Of a stretch of 38,571 bases of DNA, positions 34,201 through 38,571 are shown one piece after another (the first letter of the stretch is position 1; the number at the start of each line of letters is the position of its first letter). Position numbers and translations under genes: made by a program. Below the pieces are notes generated by a model, which made no database searches, was not told where the DNA came from, and saw only the letters and a list, made by a program, of their open reading frames with translations. Origin of the DNA: a bacterium (GTDB lineage Bacteria; Bacillota_I; Bacilli_A; RF39; UBA660); contig JAQXHG010000020.1 in NCBI GenBank assembly GCA_029007115.1, positions 1 to 38,571 of the forward strand, given 5' to 3'.

Positions 34201-35768
34201 GAAAAATCTTGAAGAGTTGTTTTATTATCATATAAAAGTCCATTTCCTAGAAGTCCATTTCCTATACCTACCCATAATCCAGCGGCAACACGATCAAGTC
34301 TTTCTCTTTCCATAGAAGTTACTTCCTCAAGTGTAAGTCCATGGCCTCCTGTTATTGTTTCATACACTTTATATGATGTTGTATTTTTATAATCATAATC
34401 AGCTTTTTTGGTTTCATCTGCTGCTCTTTGTGCATAATTAGCTGCTGCTGTAGAATATTCACCTATCATAGTTTTAATTTCTTCAATAGAATTTGCATCT
34501 CCTAGTCCTATTAATTTCATAGTTTCTGCTAATTCTGATAGATATTGTTCCTCACTATATTCAGCACTTGATTCATAATAGCTAAGTCTTTCTACCAATC
34601 CTACCTTAATATTTTCATCAATTTCTTCTTGTTCTAATCCCTCAGTTACTTTATTCCACACTTTATCTAATGAAGAAGCTAAGTCTCCTACAAATCCATT
34701 ATCGCCATAAAAAGCATTAAAATCTGTTTTTAAATTTATATTACCTTGCTTATCACTTATAATATTACCATATGTAAAAATATTATTTGCTTGATTATTG
34801 AATATTGATGCTAAATTACTTGATAAATTTTGCATATTATAACCATTATAACTACACTGTGAAATTGATTTTAATTGTTGAATTGCAGCATTAACACAAA
34901 AATAATTAAAGTAAAAATCTATATTACTATTATTTTGATAGTAAACATTTGAACTATTTGTATCTTCTTCAATTGTAGCAATATTTCCATAACCATCAAA
35001 GTTATCTATATTATCTTCTGATATTTCATCTTCTTCTACTTGTTCAAAATTCTCTGACTCATCGTCTTCTAAATTTTCTGTCTCATTGTCTTCAGAATTC
35101 TCTGTCTCATTGTCTTCAGAATTCTCTGTCTCATCGTCTTCTAAATTTTCTGTCTCATTATCTTCAAAATTTTCTGTTTCTTTATCTTCCAAATTAGAAT
35201 CATTCTTTTCTGATTCTTCTAGCTCATTTTTTTCTAGAGTGTCTTTTTCTTTAGTATCATCAACTACTTTATCTTCTTTTTTTTCAACATCTACTTTATT
35301 TTTGTCATCATTAGAACTAGTGTTTTTTGAAAATACCTTTTTTGTTGAATTTGTATTTTCATTGATTTCTAGTCCATCATTATAATTTTTTGACTTGTCA
35401 ACATTTGCATCATTTTCAGCAGATAAATCTATATTTGTATCCTCTACTATTATATCTTCATTAGAAAATAATTCATCAATTAAAAAATTATCATCTGCTT
35501 TAGGTGTATCTTCAACTATAGTAGTATCTGCAATAAAATTTTCTCCAATTTTATCAATTGATTCTGGGTTGGATTTTGCAGATAAATTATTATTATCTTT
35601 AAATAGTTTACTTATCCCAACAGCAGAAAGGCCAGCGGCTACTGTTGAACCCCCAGCTATTGCTATATTTTTTTTATTTATATGTTGACCAATTCCATTT
35701 ACATATCCGCATTTAGGACACTCTTTAGAACCATCTGATAATTCATATTCACAATTAACACACTTCAT
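25227..35768 (-). CDS. Giant T7SS-associated protein (3513 aa) with zinc ribbon, membrane module, FN repeats and HD domain
   Basis: N-terminal zinc ribbon (C3, C6, C17, C20), a hydrophobic segment (about 35-56), and an Asp/Glu/Asn-rich repeat (about 188-245). A long helical region leads to a glycine-rich membrane module (about 1255-1330: 'APTIALSALIPGVGAYLGSA', then 'LLLGIISGALEVTLQSIFGA', then GEGFEEFSQEVIG). That resembles the pre-toxin module of large Firmicutes T7SS toxins. Coiled coil follows, with about five repeats (near 1836, 2047, 2250, 2393 and 2759) of the type LSxxxFNYLxxxMSxE. HD phosphohydrolase core: CDHTEAH (about 2868), LFHDLG (about 2911), RENHTL, CFSHSKS and RVGDAY. About 500 beta-rich residues close the protein. 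GGTGAAAT precedes the ATG. Reading: membrane-linked giant effector or surface protein; the HD part could hydrolyse nucleotides. The family is unrecognised as a whole. Confidence 0.8.
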   Translation of the reverse strand: MKCVNCEYELSDGSKECPKCGYVNGIGQHINKKNIAIAGGSTVAAGLSAVGISKLFKDNNNLSAKSNPESIDKIGENFIADTTIVEDTPKADDNFLIDELFSNEDIIVEDTNIDLSAENDANVDKSKNYNDGLEINENTNSTKKVFSKNTSSNDDKNKVDVEKKEDKVVDDTKEKDTLEKNELEESEKNDSNLEDKETENFEDNETENLEDDETENSEDNETENSEDNETENLEDDESENFEQVEEDEISEDNIDNFDGYGNIATIEEDTNSSNVYYQNNSNIDFYFNYFCVNAAIQQLKSISQCSYNGYNMQNLSSNLASIFNNQANNIFTYGNIISDKQGNINLKTDFNAFYGDNGFVGDLASSLDKVWNKVTEGLEQEEIDENIKVGLVERLSYYESSAEYSEEQYLSELAETMKLIGLGDANSIEEIKTMIGEYSTAAANYAQRAADETKKADYDYKNTTSYKVYETITGGHGLTLEEVTSMERERLDRVAAGLWVGIGNGLLGNGLLYDNKTTLQDFSIQQLKDGLKDENGNYINPEDKTDSQKQLELVIYGQELGKAEQGNEEVLGLITNAIGHFYDKNQNYYPGDYIYDLLQQGVIQGYYNDNGIPKDFETRYEYIDPENKSIEEVKDAQGYKYVNWNTDMYHSIVESRTSEQRLIVNQFEEQFMLTYDYYDKALPNYNIALELFDYDKQFTENDSEEVSETPKVLTAVGDVVITESPYTSEEYNEILDQVKKAKDRCVQAEENLDAFNLMWCSEYSGVNTYQVFINDVVQRIIKGNKETIFDKETNKLDYNMLFDLFDELKASDNDLNSYLNIYTDIVNNSNYEDYIYKEAKQKPDVKDGKKLKDIESLKYTYSIDENQKEDINIGEELAASLSCSYGNIMTWSNSMDLMFDYNKMRVDYANVYSDYKEAEAAYEEEKRVKCAWYQRYSDSIVSEYNKQKTLLDQAFAQFKNDYYAYIVNKRYQDELRMDFIELKNNFAKEYINNNMFKLTEFDEEFVEKYTAENYDNEEINKLNELLDSAYEDLLKCQTIDEFQTTMGIINSYISDRANRFLILTAELAGMTDDNFQGRIASCNIEYNEYTSSDCICYYDKDGNAIYPSSQEIAVFMSLNSDIYNGYKHFLTTNEKDYVKALNESSEYMRKGLSYIYNNNPDEFDGYFKSMVESGSFSLARKSFAVTQQRYDDAGPIGDFGWTLWESAKAGGNQIKYGFVNFVDADGIKNRADYHNMLVGNYLSQERDTKFLYHTYNIGTSIVNMAPTIALSALIPGVGAYLGSAVMFVTSAGNATEGFMQDGMDKNTALLLGIISGALEVTLQSIFGAIKLGGLKLNFVKNALAKSVFKVAADGTLKALAYHQFIEALGEGFEEFSQEVIGTWLGNLANLANGELSREEYERIKSIIEDGDNEALKELFYKTYYEKDMEEKNNSFASLDTEIACNSYLSFDNWLKLNKEKLDEGTLYQDWITNQKDDLDSHFKWYWENRESIDWNQAIQSGLYGAATALIMGAPSSVVKTVSYINTNNTDTYSNFIQNRMSQSLKNYYNLPGNMVALSNYAKSLKNAGITDVNAYTQQIMNDPRFDSIYENYTEEFERNNKNKINKDEPLSKEEIALNMFTEIVSTMNATEIAGLSAAHVTFTSVTVKTNEEQLNSINKNIKKLTNKLNNLANNTEMTQEEIHKETQKVKEDLTALKQRKKNLEKQIKDQKKAIKLEASIDEIFDNLSDYGDDELKKLLDEILKSITTKSDSIQSNNNKIKEQEAIIESVSHGYVASNGKPATKAQKAQITSKAQKIINQLKAENESLALEISDLESEVSRYKMYDLFMNPEQGIDYLSDSEFNYFISKASPKMLDLFSNEIVARIGSIDESNLQDFYAKISKAFTNAYKLDLISNIDNVTDEAIKSSLLDSVNEKITPEKFYEGIFELYSTKYMISDLFEMNNEKPGLIESIKNKIKEAKQSKEEVEKNKKVQREKLVENIDKQLVTEIESIRKTIEELPKHENAKAKDKIEQTQRKINNLEAKIEQLRNMRIEILNTLKDSSKSISDLSNGSFNYLVNSMSQENLTMFSKEIMSKLDVLSDQNFATMIENMSIDTIYKYRGKLAERIKSIEEKNIGLKEKADSILVNSVEEYAEIKYEVEEATGEKVYSDLNIIQLIKNKLDSIKLKKEERLAKISEVKGKVTDNIDNRINELNAEIKKIDESNKTSEDKVRKESQRKAKYEEEIKSLESIKGEINEALSDSKVKFSKLSKEAFNYLYENMTQEEIQLFAKDIIKRLEILTNENFKDFVEKLDEETVNDYESSLIRRAASIIKDASNRNYITELIKSKSNIFKETSEKIVKDTNIETSKETEIKSKDIAKATPAVEKILENIKSNGVSTEVVSELTQKGSLSELTEASLNTVLNNVSSEVLNNEEVLAEVMEVINTVKDTVLIGIISNLNTDNVNKNKAKLETRVNNVVSDTLRLFTQTMLIKQLNTDKINLIPNEINNENVTELLENNMLPNEVIENILNDSSLSETDKTKLVQTTINSFIRSETKILEMINKTSKELIDKANDIIGNVTSKTDSDLELIKTKLISLQNTIESRIKQINDINSYIESSKISINSNIDEISKSYININESISSCLAKIEEITKSTEGVHFINNSEFIAKIEEKTKELNEQKTDDSVRNDESKIKESLESIREMKSNIESSSEIGESLKAEINEKLIKLEAEYNDMLNKFKVDTPEIESVDFGNVESISEEVTKLHDSILTNPRLNEVRLSKEQFNAMVEGLTVKQQQELITSVLQRMMQGEQIATGTYEIIFESKLFEANSEFAKTYLHDIIATGIDLGNGVKIEGSKEMADLVSDVYKYARESTRTRKNMNQLLSYCDHTEAHVLQVAFLTVNSLRTLAETTGKTYTAKEYSEMFYSGLFHDLGMAAGMFNENGIAYFQGINMGVKHDLGALTKLLPELIKADDKKLAKFVRENHTLNSALIVLSQRTRLESMGLDADKIALLCFSHSKSNSGVGKLDQETDWAFSIDKIQSAIMKYKAATGIELTFDVSKFGVQLTEKVQTYSTQKVLGGPKVQVNTTEFIFKDGMMEELSTKGLALRVGDAYVTKARVELDTPVRWMSPDGKIHESSVLVLTQTGAYMAYDPTVTALYDETGRQVNSDETEVREAGGFAYFWMGEDGKPYPWDPKSETGISKATTVVEHKGEKVSVFTNPNLMYAGAVESKIDLQVTEELIKCQNGTGKGTFAYKVKDGVRTYYQLEKIDDGVYAYVQVGTVAETSPNLSTLTAKYGQPTSQIAEKVTVCIKEFETNVTTKGYHFSETKVKNPDGTETVYKTYYNQLDSGLYKEIKTVQEGTRAARRAERRYGSPELSSTGKYLVGEHNVRYALSTKDGKLVSTFNITDINRFPFNTISKGIVERFGELATAGNNIANAIRVEVNDAQFKEVFMQTEKGTYTARPGKETIADAYIRELSKATNEGISTPDIAINGINIKKFELSQNNSNKVSNEIMITKSDVIYIEDN
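35053..35196. repeat. Six tandem 24-bp units encoding an acidic 8-residue repeat
   Basis: Six direct copies of a 24-bp unit (one form is TCTGTCTCATTGTCTTCAGA plus ATTC) encode ENxEDxET-type octapeptides in the giant protein. Units two and three are identical, so copy number may vary between strains. Confidence 0.85.
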
Positions 35769-35781
35769 ATTTCACCAACTA

Positions 35782-36246
35782 TCATTTTAATAAAGCAACA
35801 TTTTTTATACTAGAACCATTATAATTACGATGATCATAAACTACTTGATTTTTAATTCTGCAAGCCTCGCAATCTCCAGTATCAGGAGGATCATTTATAA
35901 CCATTTGTTGTTCAGTTATATCAATATCTATCAAATCAATCATTTTTTGTAGTTCTTCTTCTCTTGTTTCTAGTTCACTAGCAATATTTTGCATAGTTTT
36001 TATATGGCTTGATAATCCACCTGAATTACTAAAATTTCCGCCTTCACAAAATGGTTCTCCACCAGAAATAAATCCAACTGAAAGATTAGAATATGCATCA
36101 GTTGCCTTCTCAATTGCGCAAGAAATAACTTCGTTGCAAGAAAATACTTTTTCTTTTTCTTCTGCAAATTCACTTTTTTTATCTCTTAGTTCCTTCATTT
36201 TAGCACGAGCCTCTGCTGCATGTTGTTCTCTAATGTGTACGCACAT
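35782..36246 (-). CDS. Small helical T7SS-associated protein, chaperone- or LXG-partner-like (154 aa)
   Basis: A mostly helical protein: a basic coiled-coil start (REQHAAEARAKMKELRDKK), a central Gly/Ser-rich segment and a second helical pair (ASELETREEELQKMIDL). It ends with a CEAC motif (GDCEACRIKN). Length and helical-hairpin layout resemble the small DUF-type proteins (YwqH-like) encoded beside WXG/LXG substrates of T7SS in Bacilli, which act as targeting partners. I choose ATG 36246, with GAGGTG 7 bases upstream, rather than the in-frame GTG at 36255 that is part of that ribosome-binding site. It is 13 bp upstream of the giant gene and follows the WXG gene, so the three are likely co-transcribed and co-acting. 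Confidence 0.6.
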   Translation of the reverse strand: MCVHIREQHAAEARAKMKELRDKKSEFAEEKEKVFSCNEVISCAIEKATDAYSNLSVGFISGGEPFCEGGNFSNSGGLSSHIKTMQNIASELETREEELQKMIDLIDIDITEQQMVINDPPDTGDCEACRIKNQVVYDHRNYNGSSIKNVALLK

Positions 36247-36257
36247 AAATATCACCT

Positions 36258-36309
36258 CTTCTTATTTCATAAAAAGAACAATTTCTTATTCTGCTTATGA
36301 AATAAGAAG
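36258..36309 (-). promoter_or_regulatory. 15-bp perfect inverted repeat beside the ribosome-binding site
   Basis: Arms CTTCTTATTTCATAA and TTATGAAATAAGAAG (36258-36272 and 36295-36309) pair perfectly around a 22-base loop. In minus-strand RNA the second arm ends directly at the GAGGTG ribosome-binding site of the 154-residue protein. Its distal arm can instead pair in the hairpin at 36301-36327, so the two are alternatives. Confidence 0.65.
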
Positions 36310-36327
36310 TTTTTTCAACTTCTTATT
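36301..36327 (-). promoter_or_regulatory. Alternative hairpin after the WXG gene
   Basis: The 11-bp arms AATAAGAAGTT and AACTTCTTATT (36301-36311 and 36317-36327), loop of 5, lie 4 bases after the WXG stop codon. It shares bases 36301-36309 with the longer hairpin at 36258-36309, so both cannot form at once. There is no T run, so it is more likely a stabilising or regulatory stem than a terminator. Confidence 0.6.
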
Positions 36328-36330
36328 ATA

Positions 36331-36948
36331 TTACATAGTGTAATTTTGAATTGCTGTTTGAATACTTGTTGAAACAGTTGCTAATGTTTCTTTATATTGA
36401 TTAGAACTATTTAAGAAACTATCAAATGCATCGATTGCTTCTTGTCTTCCAGTTCCTGCTTGCCAATTATCCATAATAGCACTATAGTATCTTTTTACTT
36501 CTTGAATAAAGTTATCTATAGCTCCATTAGCAGCATCTACTTTAGCACGTCCATTAGCAGCATCTGGTGTAATGTTAATTGTGTCTCTTGTATCACTATA
36601 ATCTTCCATAATAGCTTTTTCTTCACAAGAGATAGCACCAAACATTTCCATACCAGCACCATTTGAATTTTGGATTTGTCTGTAGTTTGCAGCAATTTTA
36701 GATGCTTCAACAGCTAATTGGCCTAAAGTATTTCTAATACCTACCATAGCATTGTGTACTCTTACGATATTTTGAATTTGTACACCAGCATCTTTTCCTT
36801 CCCAACATCCTTTTAAAATTTGAATTCCGCTTGCTAAATTAGCAATAAGTGTCTCAGCGCTATAATCTGATGTTCCAATAACAACATTATTAAATAATGC
36901 ATAAGCATCATCATGTAGTGCTTGAACACTATTAACCTTATGATTCAT
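36331..36948 (-). CDS. Tandem WXG100-like T7SS substrate (205 aa)
   Basis: Two WXG100-like helical hairpins in one chain. The first has W49-E50-G51 in GCWEGKDAG between two helices (about 8-47 and 55-95). The second has W162-Q163-A164-G165 in NWQAGTG between helices about 140-160 and 166-203. Classical EsxA/YukE proteins are about 100 residues with one WxG and act as dimers, so this looks like a fused pair. No signal peptide, as expected for T7SS export. A strong AGGAGG precedes the ATG, and a promoter-like sequence lies just upstream. It is the first gene of the operon that continues with the 154-residue protein and the giant gene, and lies near essC. Confidence 0.8.
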   Translation of the reverse strand: MNHKVNSVQALHDDAYALFNNVVIGTSDYSAETLIANLASGIQILKGCWEGKDAGVQIQNIVRVHNAMVGIRNTLGQLAVEASKIAANYRQIQNSNGAGMEMFGAISCEEKAIMEDYSDTRDTINITPDAANGRAKVDAANGAIDNFIQEVKRYYSAIMDNWQAGTGRQEAIDAFDSFLNSSNQYKETLATVSTSIQTAIQNYTM

Positions 36949-36970
36949 TTATCTTTTACCTCCTACAATA

Positions 36971-36999
36971 ATTTTACAATTATTCAAGTAATATTGCAA
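36971..36999 (-). promoter_or_regulatory. Promoter-like sequence of the WXG-giant operon
   Basis: TTGCAA (36999-36994), exactly 17 bases, then TAAAAT (36976-36971) on the minus strand. The predicted start (about 36964) would lie almost at the AGGAGG ribosome-binding site, giving an unusually short leader; the true start needs mapping. Confidence 0.45.
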
Positions 37000-37023
37000 G
37001 AAAAATCGAGTTTTTAAAAATAT

Positions 37024-37055
37024 AAAATCTACACATTTAAATTTGTGTAGATTTT
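37024..37055 (-). terminator. Terminator of the M15 peptidase gene
   Basis: The 12-bp stem AAAATCTACACA / TGTGTAGATTTT (37024-37035 and 37044-37055) leads on the minus strand into TTTTATATTTTT. Confidence 0.85.
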
Positions 37056-37065
37056 ATTATCAATA

Positions 37066-37668
37066 TTATATAACATCCATATGTATGCTTTTCTTCATAT
37101 TTGGTGCTTTTGGATAAGATGTACTTTTTTTAGTTCTAGCATATCCATCACTATATATATAACTAGTTTTTTTATTTTTAATATATTCATTTATAAATTC
37201 TTTTATTTTTTGAAAAGTTTTGCATACTTTTTTATTAGTAAAATCAACTGCTTTACCTTTTATATGTTTAGAATTAGTTGTTCCTCCTTGAATTTCATTC
37301 CATTTCTTACACCTAAGGCCACTAGTAATATTTATAGAACCATAACTATTTCTAACATCTTGCAAATATATTAACAAACTTTTATTCAATTCCGAAGGAT
37401 AACAAGTACAATATTTACCTTTACATTTGCATCTAAACTCCGTTAGCTTGAAATTTTTAGTATATTTTTTTACATTATAAGCACATCTAAGAAGCAAATC
37501 TGTATTATTGCCATATAAACCATCTTTGTCTTCTTTTCTTACAAAAAAATCATTTTGTAATTTTTTATACGCTGATCTTGTTTTTGAACCAACAATTCCA
37601 TCTATCTCACCATTATAATATCCTAAATATTTTAAATATTCTTGTCTTTTTTTTCTTGTTAGTAACAT
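37066..37668 (-). CDS. Peptidoglycan-binding M15 peptidase (D-Ala-type/endolysin-like)
   Basis: A 200-residue zinc peptidase acting on cell-wall peptides. The N-terminal peptidoglycan-binding fold (about 5-62: LKYLGYYNGEIDGIVGSKTR) is followed by a Cys cluster FRCKCKGKYCTCY (C80, C82, C87, C89). The M15 core has SGLRCKKWN, then the zinc site SKHIKGKAVDF (H135, D142) and IHMD near the end (H196). All three metal ligands are present, so it looks active. There is no signal peptide, so export may use T7SS or lysis. It lies between essC and the WXG gene with a GGAGGT ribosome-binding site and terminators on both sides, a position that suits local wall opening for secretion; a stray endolysin is an alternative. 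Confidence 0.82.
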   Translation of the reverse strand: MLLTRKKRQEYLKYLGYYNGEIDGIVGSKTRSAYKKLQNDFFVRKEDKDGLYGNNTDLLLRCAYNVKKYTKNFKLTEFRCKCKGKYCTCYPSELNKSLLIYLQDVRNSYGSINITSGLRCKKWNEIQGGTTNSKHIKGKAVDFTNKKVCKTFQKIKEFINEYIKNKKTSYIYSDGYARTKKSTSYPKAPNMKKSIHMDVI

Positions 37669-37729
37669 AAATTACCTCCATAATATTATATGTTACTTTT
37701 TTATATCAAAAAATGTCATTTAACAAAAA

Positions 37730-37753
37730 AAGTTAAGTATTTCTACTTAACTT
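37730..37753 (-). terminator. Terminator overlapping the essC stop codon
   Basis: The 10-bp stem AAGTTAAGTA / TACTTAACTT (37730-37739 and 37744-37753) with loop TTTC, followed by TTTTTTGTTA on the minus strand. The TAG stop (37743-37745) lies at the loop/stem boundary. Confidence 0.8.
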
Positions 37754-38571
37754 CATTAATTAATTTTACTTCTATTGGTAAAGCATTTTTAATAACAATT
37801 GCTCTAGTATTATCAATATTTCCAAGACTAGTTCTTTGTATAGATGTTTTAAGTACGAATTGTTGATATAATCCACCACCAATCCAAATACCATTATTAC
37901 CATCAAAATTACTTTTATACCATTCATCAAATTCATATTTTTTAAACGATATTGGTATATCTATAAATATAAAGTTGATTTTAGCATATTCTTTATTATC
38001 ATTTAAAATCTTTTTAAATATAGTTTTATGTTCATCATCTAATTTATTAAAGAATTTTTCAAAGCCAATAACCACAATTAGTGTATTTTTTACATTTTCT
38101 ATTGTCCTAAAATTCATATCATTATCAACTAATACTTTCTGAATATTTTCATTTATATTATTAACATTGTCTATTAACTTATTATAATCTTTATTAATAT
38201 AATTAATTTGATATTCAAATTTATCATAGTAATTTATTGCATCAACTATACTTACACCAAAAGAATTGTTATTCATAGATAACACTTTAATGATATTATT
38301 AATAAATAAACTTGCATTTTCAATTTCAGATGCACTAATAATATTACAGCATTTCTTTTTAAAGTCATATATCACACTATTAAGAGTTTCTGCTGCAATA
38401 CCAATAGGTACACTGTCTAATCCCAAATACTTATCTTTAAATCTAGATATTTCTATTTTATCTGGCATTACATGTATTGGTTGTGCTTTTTTATAACCTT
38501 TAGTATTTAACTCATTTACCAATTGTTTAATTGCATTATAAGATGTTTCATCTTTTGTAATAAATGCAGTT
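37743..38571 (-). CDS. essC: T7SS ATPase EssC, C-terminal part (partial)
   Basis: The last 275 residues of an FtsK/SpoIIIE-type secretion ATPase; the frame stays open to the window edge, and the methionine-like start at 38522 is an internal TTG. 'KKAQPIHVMPDKIEISRF' followed by DSVPIGIAAETLNSVIYDF matches the linker and start of the last ATPase domain of EssC/YukBA (I-P-x-M-P..., V-P-I-G-x-D-x-x-x-L-x-P-V-x-x-D). Where an active domain has the Walker A G-x-x-G-x-G-K-T this has ISASEIENAS, so the last domain cannot bind ATP in the usual way, as in known D3 domains. The family is about 1300-1500 residues, so most of the gene and the rest of the secretion core lie beyond the window. Confidence 0.75.
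   Translation of the reverse strand, partial: TAFITKDETSYNAIKQLVNELNTKGYKKAQPIHVMPDKIEISRFKDKYLGLDSVPIGIAAETLNSVIYDFKKKCCNIISASEIENASLFINNIIKVLSMNNNSFGVSIVDAINYYDKFEYQINYINKDYNKLIDNVNNINENIQKVLVDNDMNFRTIENVKNTLIVVIGFEKFFNKLDDEHKTIFKKILNDNKEYAKINFIFIDIPISFKKYEFDEWYKSNFDGNNGIWIGGGLYQQFVLKTSIQRTSLGNIDNTRAIVIKNALPIEVKLINEVK

Noticed and set aside
35053-35196. CRISPR-like array
   Set aside because: Units are directly adjacent without spacers and encode an in-frame peptide repeat.
37066-37668. Prophage lysis gene as evidence of a prophage
   Set aside because: No holin, terminase or structural genes are visible; neighbours are T7SS genes.
37681-37690. TATAAT just upstream of the M15 ribosome-binding site as a promoter
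   Set aside because: It lies too close to the GGAGG site and lacks a -35 at suitable distance.

Overview
The window is very AT-rich DNA of a low-GC Gram-positive type (Bacillota). Evidence for this comes from strong GGAGG-type ribosome-binding sites, TTGACA/TATAAT promoters, many hairpin-plus-T-run terminators, a PrsA-like lipoprotein, an RNase J-like protein, RecX, and a Firmicutes-style type VII secretion (T7SS) locus. Trp is encoded by TGG, and TGA is used as a stop (end of the gene at 7164-8315), so the standard bacterial code applies rather than the Mycoplasma code. An uncultured gut Bacilli/RF39-like or Erysipelotrichales-like host is a reasonable guess, but it is only an inference.

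Layout. 1-140: the edge of a probable IS3-family element. 142-5978: an ATP-grasp protein, a membrane-anchored surface protein with cysteine-bearing Ig-like repeats, a divergent ClpX-like AAA+ ATPase, and a catalytically dead NodB-like protein. 6006-8315: two tandem mini metallopeptidases related to the M3 family. 8457-13946: housekeeping and envelope genes (serS, two tiny Gly/Cys membrane peptides, a prsA-like foldase, recX, a CofE-like ligase, a hypothetical gene). 14080-16416: an accessory stretch beginning at tRNA-Leu(CAA), with a decayed gene carrying two in-frame stops, a Cys-cluster protein, a tRNA-3'-end-like relic with a terminator, a DUF5661 gene and a second gene remnant. 16403-23806: a minus-strand operon running RNase J-like, cysteine desulfurase, ThiI, LRR protein, transglutaminase-like protein, membrane-anchored protein. 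23940-24644: a second LRR gene.

24741-38571 is the most interesting part, a T7SS locus on the minus strand. It has the C-terminus of EssC (running off the window), an M15 peptidoglycan peptidase, a 205-residue protein with two WXG-like halves, a small helical chaperone-like protein, a 3513-residue giant protein, and a 142-residue acidic protein. The last four look like one operon ending in a strong terminator. The giant protein has an N-terminal zinc ribbon, a transmembrane segment, an acidic repeat, a glycine-rich hydrophobic module like those of large Firmicutes T7SS toxins, about five copies of a coiled-coil/FN repeat, and an intact-looking HD phosphohydrolase core near the C-terminus. I read it as a candidate giant T7SS effector or surface machine, with the 142-residue protein as candidate immunity partner. 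That interpretation is inference; the architecture is visible in the sequence.
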